In this document: in pieces, positions 57,806 to 64,000 of the stretch
Layout: each line of letters begins with the position of its first letter
How positions within the stretch are numbered: position 1 is the stretch's first letter
Origin: Kappaphycus alvarezii
Lineage: Eukaryota; Rhodophyta; Florideophyceae; Gigartinales; Solieriaceae
Direction of reading: 5' to 3'
DNA length: 64,000 bases
Assembly (NCBI GenBank): GCA_002205965.3
Contig: NADL03000629.1
Span: 1,178,001-1,242,000 of the forward strand
The notes under the pieces: model-generated
Databases searched by the model: none
Told to the model about the DNA's origin: nothing
The model's input: the letters and a program-made list of their open reading frames with translations, nothing else
Position numbers and translations under genes: made by a program

Positions 57806-58798
57806 TTACACGTCGACCTTGCCCTCAAACACAAATTCCGCCGGCCCCGTCATTAGAACCTTGCCCGTCTGTTTCACCCACCTGATACTGAGGTCACCCC
57901 CGGGTAATCTAACCCTTACATCTTGATCCATTCCGCATAATCCCTCAACACAGCGGCCACAACGACAGCGCAGGCACCAGTACCACATGCCATGGTTCTG
58001 CCAGATCCCCTCTCCCACACTACCATTTGCAGATCCCCTTTCCCTCTTTTTAAGACAAATTCAGTATTTGTCCTTGCGGGAAACATGCCATGGCTCTCAA
58101 ATAGCGGCCCAACCTGCTCCAGGCGCTTGTCCAAATCCGCAAACTCATTTTCTGATACAAATATGACAGCATGCGGATTACCCATACTCACAGGTGTCAC
58201 GTCCCAAACTCTGCCTTCTACATGCATTGTATCATGCCAGCCTAGACCCTCTTGCATTGCAAGGCGGGTAGGAATTTGGTCAGGCTCCAAAATCGGCACA
58301 CCCATATCCACACAAACCATGCCGGCCACCAGTTGCGGAACAATAACGCCAGCAAGTGTATCAACGACATATTTCCCGTCATGCCTAGCATTTACCCCAA
58401 GATCAACGGCAAATTTGGCGAGACAGCGTATTCCATTCCCACACATCTCCGGCTCGGATCCATCTGCATTGTAAAGACGCATCGAACAATCCGAAGTAGG
58501 TTGAGTGGGGGTAAAAGAAAGATGACGCCATCTGCACCGATCCCCCGATGTCGATCGCAGATGGATGACGATTGGGAAGGGGTCAGGAGGGTGTAGAGGA
58601 GGCGCGGTTATCAACGAGGACAAAGTCGTTGCCGAGGCCGTGATATTTTCGAAACGAGGTGGACATGGAAAGGAGGGAGGGGTGTAGTTTAGGTTGGGGG
58701 CTGGTGCGAGTGGAGGTGAGGCGGGAATGGCGGTTTAGTTTTGATGTTGGGAGAAAGGCGTTGGAAGGGGTAAAGGCAAGTGGAGATCGGTTTGTCAT
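57806..58798 (-). CDS. dapF: Diaminopimelate epimerase
   Basis: Converts LL- to meso-diaminopimelate in plastid lysine synthesis. Start MTNRSPLAFTPSNAFLPTSK (58,798) is a transit-type leader before SFRKYHGLGNDFVLVDNRA. Both catalytic cysteines are visible: NADGSEPEMCGNGIRC (about 58,465) and ERGSGRTMACGTGACA (about 58,005). Also present are the conserved TPVSMGNPHAVIFV, TNTEFV and, in another frame, ICDRHRGIGADGVIFLLPP (about 58,560-58,515). The end reads DVRVRLPGGDLSIRWVKQTG, then VLMTGPAEFVFEGKVDV to the stop at 57,806. At least four shifts (about 58,605, 58,555, 58,510, 57,925). Convergent with obgC (89-base gap) and divergent from yqgF. Confidence 0.92.
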
Positions 58799-59066
58799 TG
58801 CAGAATGGAGGGAGGAAGATTGTTTCGAGGGGACGATGGAAGTGTTGGGAGTCTGTAGGTTGAGGAGAGATTCGGGAATGGAATAATGTTGAGGAGGATG
58901 TCGGGCAGAGATTTTCCAACTTCCGCAGAGCAGATATTTTCAAAATTCATATGTGGGGGAAAATCAATTGATCTTGCATGCAGCCTTGAGGCTTATTGAA
59001 TGCAGCACATGTGGTAGCATAGCTGTGATTGATCCGTTTTCACTCCGCGATCAAAGTTTGGTTCAC

Positions 59067-59758
59067 ATGAGCACGCTGCAAACTGCGAGCTTCTCTCTGC
59101 CGGCATACGTATTCCTCATGACACCAACCTTTCTCCCTCCTCCTATTCTGCCACCTCCGACTGTTTGCACCTCGATTCGCCATACTTCGACTTGTTCGCT
59201 TTCTACACGTGCGTTAGGCGTCGACTATGGTCTCTGTCGTATTGGACTCTCCGTTTCTGTTGGCATCTCCCCACTTTCTCTTCCCCAGTACATCATTCCA
59301 ATACCCCACTTGACGCCGCACGACAAGTCTCTCAAGTCGCTCTCAACAACCTTTGCGATACAATCATTGTAGGTCATCCAATCGATGCTCTCGGACGTGA
59401 GGGCACACAGGTACAGCATACAAACCGGTTTGTTCAACACCTGCTTGCATGTTGCGACTGGGCTACCATTGTATCCCTAGATGAGCGGTATACAACTCAG
59501 GAGGCGAGGGAGATTTTGAAGGACAGGGCAACACAAAATGCTGCTAGCGAGGTGGAGGATGGTATTGCCGCAGGCGTCTTGTTGACTAGGTACTTTAATG
59601 GGGAAACTGGAAAGATGTTGAGGAAAGGAGAAGGAATTGTTGTGAAGAAAGTCGATGTAAAGTGGGAAGGGGGTTTAAAAAGTGGAAGATGCAGGCCTGC
59701 AAAGAGCAAGAGAGACACGCGAATCCACACACGCAGAATGAATGGTTGCAAAAACTAG
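59067..59758 (+). CDS. yqgF: YqgF/RuvX-family nuclease
   Basis: RNase H-fold family; bacterial members trim pre-16S rRNA or are annotated as Holliday-junction resolvases. Start at MSTLQTASFSLPAYVFLMTP (59,067), a probable organelle-targeting leader of about 50 residues. The conserved first strand ALGVDYGLCRIGLSVSVG (about 59,212) carries the catalytic Asp. After a one-base shift near 59,300-59,320 come CDTIIVGHPIDALGREGTQV (invariant G-P-G pattern), IVSLDERYTTQEAREIL (second acidic residue in DER) and EVEDGIAAGVLLTRYF (third acidic residue at EVED, position of the family's VD..AA). A basic Lys/Arg-rich tail of about 45 residues follows, longer than in bacteria. Likely a plastid rRNA-processing role, by inference. 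Confidence 0.87.
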
Positions 59759-61074
59759 GCACGGTTTACGGGTTTTATGCTTTCCCTGTTTCCGGTGAAT
59801 GATTCATGTCAACAAGCAAGGTGGCTCTGACAACACAATGGCGGAAGGAGTGCTGGTGCTCTTGCTGGTTAGCTTCGGCCGCAGCTTGCAGCGGTCGCAT
59901 GTCTCAATCTTCGGGCTTGTGGCTCAACAGGGAGATGCAGTCGAGGAATGATCCTGTTGCTGTAAGCAAGCAGGTCCCTGCGAGTGCCTTCTTTGGTCTC
60001 GAGGGAACGCCGAATGAATGCATGGCCTCGGGAAGGAAAACCCCGTGGCTAACATTTTGGTGTCATTGTTAGGTTGGGAACCTTTTTTCGGTCATGTGAC
60101 AGGTTGCAAGGTTGGTAAAGATTTGACAATGCGAAATATTGCATAAAAGGTGAACGCCGAAGAGGGGTCCACCGTCTCGACGAGAACAAAACGGCGGGCA
60201 AATTCTTACATTCAGAGGTTACACAATGCAAGAAGTTCATCCAACAGTCCCTTTTGCGCAATGCATTCATTCGTGCAAAAACAGAGAGACTTTCGAAACG
60301 CCGCCGTTATCATTGGTGGATGCTTGCAGCGGAGATACGGATGGCACACTCTCTTGTGCAGCAACATTTCTTTCTTTGGCAGACAGCTTCTGGGGCACCA
60401 TGAATCTATTAGTAATGCCTACTACGATGCAATTCACCATCAACTGAGGGCCGGAAATCTTTAGTAACCTTGGTAGACATTCCGCATGGGTTGCGACTCA
60501 TGGCAATGCTCGGACTGGGCAGTTTTCCTCCGTAGATTACTCAGGAGGGATGTCTCAAGGACGTTCACAGCTTGGTGACTCTGAATGCCATACTTTCGGG
60601 CAGTGTGTCAGACTTTCTTGAAGGTTAGAGATAGCACTACATTGCGTAAACATCTCCATTTCAAATGCAATCCAAAGCACATTTGTTTAAACAGACAAGT
60701 AATTTCTACCAGTTGTTCCGCCTCCCTGGTGCCGCGCTGCTCTCGCTGTGGGCTTCCAGGACACGACCCACGCAGTAGTTTTTCCTAACTCGACCGTTTT
60801 GGAAGAAGTAACCACAGTATTTACAAGGGACGATACTCAGTATATCGCTGGCAATGCCGCAATTTGTCAAGGAATCATATGCATTCACGCGATATACATT
60901 CAGGGGTACTAGACGGTCGGGCAGAGTCAAATTCGTTGATGCAACCTCGAGCAAGGTGGCAAGTCAGCTCGTAGACAAGGAGTTCTACTGTGGAGGAAAT
61001 GATGAAAGTTTCACGTGTTGCAATGGAACATTGTTATTCGCTGCCAACACTCAAGTCACCACTTTGAAAAGACG
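59759..61074. other. Gap between yqgF and MED7 with a weak zinc-knuckle remnant
   Basis: No firm gene. A plus-strand frame at 60,585-60,788 ends with CSRCGLPGHDPRS, like a CCHC knuckle lacking its last cysteine, as found after MULE transposases or in RNA-binding proteins. Frames at 60,150-60,464 and 60,854-61,111 have no recognised domain. A small decayed transposon is possible. Confidence 0.35.
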
Positions 61075-61782
61075 TCACAAAGTTGGGTCCTGGGCAATCT
61101 GTGCAATTTGAGCCATGATCTCGGCCTGGGACGGAGTTTTCTCTTCGAGATCCTGAGTATCCTTTGAAGTGGAGCCCTCTCCAAAGCCATCGTTTGCAGA
61201 TTCAAGGGGCGGGGCCCCAGATGGAATACGTGCCTGCTCGAAAGCTCGACACTAGGTTCCGACAGCTTTTCAGCAGCTTCGCCGATGAGATCCCAAGCCC
61301 TCTTGACGCTATCTTTAAGCTTTTCAGTCATTTCCTTCCTTGCATTAGTTTGTCGATCCAACATGGTCTTCAAGTCCATGGCAGCCTGTGCAGGGCGCAT
61401 GACGTTAATCAAATGCTGCATATTAACAAATGTGTCCTCTATGGACCTGACCATGTCCTGGTGCGAATTGGGCGGAGCATCGGGAGGTAGGGGATGACAG
61501 AGCGCCGTCACCAATCGCATAAACAAGTCGAGGAGTTCCTTATTCATACGGCGAAGCTCTTGACAAGGTGGTGCTGCGGGGTTGTACAGCCTTTTGCGAC
61601 CCGATTCCTCAATTGAGGGTAAAGTGTCGTCGGTGGTGTAGACACGACCAAACATGTTGTACGATTCATTGGGACCTGGAACGGGAGGGGGTGGGGATGA
61701 CGTTTGGTGGCGCATGACTGGTAGTAGCGTCGAGGAGGGAGTGGGAATTGGGAAACGGCCTTGGTGGGGTCTGCGATGCCAT
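61075..61782 (-). CDS. MED7: Mediator subunit 7
   Basis: Part of the middle module of the Mediator complex that bridges regulators and RNA polymerase II. On the minus strand the family start AVSQFPLPPRRYYQ (about 61,758-61,717) lies in one frame, then SSPPPPVPGPNESYNMFG and LPSIEESGRKRLYNP in the next. The core is the MED7 helical region: ELRRMNKELLDLFMRLVTAL, RSIEDTFVNMQHLINVMRPA, QAAMDLKTMLDRQTNARKEM, TEKLKDSVKRAWDLI. After a further shift near 61,210 the end reads a natural acidic tail (STSKDTQDLEEKTPSQAEIM, then AQIAQIAQDPTL) to the stop at 61,075. The ATG at 61,782 (MASQTPPRPFP) is out of frame with AVSQFP. Alternatively a small upstream exon joins at TTTCTAATTAATGGCATCGC-AG. Length about 235 residues. 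Confidence 0.85.
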
Positions 61783-62540
61783 TAATTAGAAATGAAATAG
61801 GGAGAGGAGTGGGGAAAGAAATTTTGCGCCGCCTCGCGACCTTGGGACTTTAGATTCGCGGGAGGGGCGGTTGGACTGAGCGGGCCTTGCCAAATACAGT
61901 TTTGGCAATAATCCTTCCACTACAACTGTCCTATAATTTCCTTTTATTCAAGGATTTTTATTCCGGTTAATTTTTGCTGCCCGACCCCGACGGCAGCATG
62001 CTGTTCACTGTACTGTACTGGACTACAGTTTGGCTACCAGTGAAGAAGCGGCTGGCAATGTTAGGGAAGGATTCAGCAGTAGAGGAAAATGCACCATCGG
62101 AAGATGCAACATTGGAAGGGCTGCACGTACAATCTAATGTGCTCAGCTGAAAAGAAAAGCTGGTGGCTGCAACAGGATGTCTCCAGGCTCGAGCTCGGTG
62201 CGTGAGAAGAAAAGGGGGCCTCGACCTCGTAAGACGGGCAGAGATCGGCCGCATGATCCCCATATAGATCCATCTGCTATCGGCAGTGATGGCAAGGAAG
62301 CAGCGGATGGTGCGGGTGAACTGGAAGGCCAAGCCGCCTTTGCAACGTTCACGTCCAATGAGACGGGGATCATTGTAGCGTTTACGGGATGGGCGGTGAG
62401 GACAGATGCAGCCGGTCTCTGCTGAAAGGCGAGGTCGCGGGTGAGGAGTCTGCGTCGCTGTAGTGGGAGGGGGTCCGGATGGCGTCCCAAGAATCATCCC
62501 TCCGATAATCCCGTGCTGTGGCATTCCGCTGTACCGTGCC
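61783..62540. other. Gap between MED7 and the terminal LINE
   Basis: No gene recognised. Contains one CTGTACTGTACTGGACTACAG palindrome-type copy (about 62,007-62,027). The minus-strand frames 61,967-62,524 and 62,143-62,490 overlap in different frames, have simple composition and may belong to the LINE's inverted segment or to the MED7 promoter. Confidence 0.4.
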
Positions 62541-62699
62541 TGGTCAAGATATCCCTGGATGAAACAGAAAGGGCGTGAAGTGCGTACGGGTTGAGGTCTG
62601 GAGAGGTAGGGTGGCCAGGGACGGTGGCGAGGAAGAAGCAGATGACGGATTCAGCCTGGACGAGAGAGAAACCTGGTCGGCAGGGCACGGGCGTTCAAG

Positions 62700-63300
62700 C
62701 AGTCGTGAGGAGCGAGACGCGGAGTACTGAGCGGTGCTTGCATGGGCGGAAGCCGCGTCGATTACACTGGCGGCGACGGTGGCATGGAGGGAGGGGTGAA
62801 TGGCAGAAATATTCTGGACTGCCCAGTCGGACTGGGAGGCAGCCTGAATCCAGGCCTGGTCCTTGAGAGTGACGCCGTTATGGGACTCGTAACAGCTCCT
62901 TCGGTGGTCGTCGAATTGGCGGGCAGCGGTATGAAAGCGTTGCGGGTCATGATGCGGGCGGAGGCGCAGCAGGTGCATGTGAAAGGGTGCGCGAGAGTCG
63001 GGGACCACGTGCAGCAGGCAGAGGGTGCCACGGCAACCCTCGAGTTTGAATTGGAGGAAGGTGGCGGTGAAATTCTGATCACCGAGCGGTGCTCCGAGAA
63101 GTCAAAAGCGATGGCCGATGCATTGGTCTAGAGGGATTTCATAGAGCAAGAGCGAGCATAGGAGGAAATGGGAGGCCAGTGAATACGCGAGTTGCGCAGG
63201 ATATCTGTGGTCACCGTAATCTGGCGGACGAGAGGGTGGATTGTAAGGGAAAAGAGCAACATATGTACTTGCTGGGTACCACTGATTGGTATCCTGGGCA
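62700..63300 (-). pseudogene. LINE reverse transcriptase fragment (inverted part)
   Basis: Minus strand, in order: ISGTQQVHMLLFSLTIHPLV (motif B, about 63,285-63,220, where the family has SGVQQGDPLGPLLFSLAIH), a poorly readable motif C region, LLGAPLGDQNFTATFLQ (about 63,094-63,056; compare LLGVPTGSPHFM in the LINE at 32.6 kb), RGTLCLLHVV, an ARQFDDHRRS segment, GVTLKDQAWIQAA (about 62,870-62,830) and IHPSLHATVAASVIDAASAH (about 62,790). The YxDD motif is not visible, and stops and shifts break it. Confidence 0.7.
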
Positions 63301-63374
63301 CTCTGGCACGGATCAAGATGTGTTGGCTGTTCGGAACCAGTGTACTTTTCACAAGCGGCCACAACGAATGCCCG

Positions 63375-64000
63375 CAATACTCTGTTTCTCGGGTACAGTC
63401 CCCGCCCACCTTGGACCCCGTTGGGAGACACGCAACACACTGCCCTCGGTGAAGGGCTTTCTGCGACGTCACAACCATCTGCGGGACAAACTATACTCCT
63501 TCCTCCGACACCTTACCGTTCTTGACACAAAGCTGGAATATACCCTTCTGTGCAAAACCCATGCACCGCCCCAGGATCGCCGCAGAATAGACATCTTGAT
63601 GGACAACCTTGAATTCCCCCCCCCGCGACCACGCGCAATCGACGTGCTTGTCGCAAGCCCCTACACAGAGCGGGCTCTCCCAAGAGCACGCAACACCGTA
63701 GCGGGTGCCAGCCTGCTCATCGAGGCGCACGAGAGGGCACACTATGCCGACCTTTGTGCGACAATACACGGTCAGTTCTTCCCTGTTGGGTTGTCGTTTG
63801 GCCGTGTGGTTTCAGGGGCATCCACCGGCACCATTGTCTATGCAACGCCGTGGCATACCACGTCATGTGCGCCGCTGGACTGGACTGGACTGGCAGTTGG
63901 AGGTCCGACTCCTCGTGGTGGGTACGGAACTCTGGCCCGCGGACATAGTGGTGCACGATCTGACGCTCCCCGCCACTGCCCCGCCCAGCCCCACAGCCTT
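63375..64000 (+). pseudogene. LINE C-terminal zinc knuckle and restriction-like endonuclease
   Basis: LDPVGRHATHCPR (63,411-63,449) and, one base shifted, KGFLRRHNHLRDKLYSFLR form the D-P-x-G-x-H-A-x-x-C...R-H-N-x-L-R-D knuckle of site-specific LINE proteins. Then RRRIDILMDN (about 63,580) and RPRAIDVLVASPYTERAL (about 63,630-63,680) carry the aspartates of the PD-(D/E)xK endonuclease core, and AGASLLIEAHERAHYADLC and GQFFPVGLSFGRVVSG complete it. In R2-like elements this domain nicks the target DNA. From the knuckle on, the frame is open for about 150 codons, so this part is well preserved. It continues past the window. Confidence 0.75.

Larger units (their letters stand above)
62540..64000. 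mobile_element. LINE-like element with inverted 5' part, cut by the window end
   Basis: Two parts of one kind of non-LTR retrotransposon lie head to head. About 63,290 down to 62,540 reads RT palm and thumb on the minus strand. About 63,375 to 64,000 reads the zinc knuckle and restriction-like endonuclease on the plus strand, which in these elements follow the RT directly. The 5'-most RT part lies next to the junction. This is the geometry of a 5' inversion created during target-primed reverse transcription (twin priming). Two unrelated fragments side by side is the alternative. Confidence 0.6.

Noticed and set aside
60150-60464. 104-codon plus-strand open frame between yqgF and MED7
   Set aside because: No recognisable domain and no typical promoter or composition signal. 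Kept only as part of the intergenic description.
36900-61800. Programmed ribosomal frameshifting as in Euplotes-type ciliates
   Set aside because: The shifts do not sit at a common slippery motif or at stop codons, vary in direction, fall in unrelated contexts and also occur in retroelements. Sequence error explains them more simply.
36900-61800. All island genes being pseudogenes
   Set aside because: Catalytic residues and long conserved segments are intact on both sides of each indel. Decayed genes would show substitutions and stops as the old gypsy copy does.

Overview
The window reads as nuclear DNA of a photosynthetic eukaryote with a primary, red-type plastid; a red alga is the best guess. 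The main clue is a three-helix light-harvesting gene of the LHCR type (38,409-39,208). Its N-terminus looks like a simple plastid transit peptide, with no ER signal in front as a secondary plastid would need. Supporting clues are eukaryotic genes (eIF5, MED7, TRM13, an SLC35-type sugar transporter, a P-type PPR protein), plastid-type enzymes of cyanobacterial or bacterial descent (TrmB, ObgC, DapF, ThiE), very few introns, and large blocks of decayed retroelements. No taxon can be named from this sequence alone.

Layout. 1-26.6 kb is AT-rich and holds no convincing host gene. It contains a heavily decayed Ty3/gypsy element (about 6.7-12.5 kb) and two patches of degenerate CAGTCGACTG-type repeats (17.1-17.5 and 21.4-21.6 kb). 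26.6-32.0 kb is a better preserved copy of the same gypsy family: LTR, primer-binding site, gag with two CCHC knuckles, protease, RT, RNase H and the integrase zinc domain. It is cut off inside integrase. 32.0-36.9 kb is a decayed LINE-like element on the minus strand that abuts the broken integrase. 37.0-61.8 kb is a gene-dense, GC-richer island: trmB(-), LHCR(+), a PRTase(-), a possible small gene(+), SLC35D-like(-), thiE(-), GET3/ArsA(+), eIF5(+), TRM13(-), PPR(+), obgC(+), dapF(-), yqgF(+), MED7(-). 62.5-64.0 kb is a second LINE whose 5' part is inverted relative to its 3' part, running off the window end.

Function. The island genes are single-gene units on both strands, not operons. Many products probably act in the plastid: light harvesting, thiamine, lysine, ribosome assembly, RNA maturation, and tRNA m7G. 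They sit beside cytosolic and nuclear information-processing genes (eIF5, MED7, TRM13). Gaps between them carry clusters of a TACTGTACAGTA palindrome.

Caution. Essentially every recognisable island gene is broken by one or more single-base indels, often in homopolymers, while the flanking protein sequence stays highly conserved. I read this as base-level sequence error (long-read type), not as pseudogenes. Gene spans below therefore bridge frame changes, and no exact protein should be taken from this sequence without polishing.
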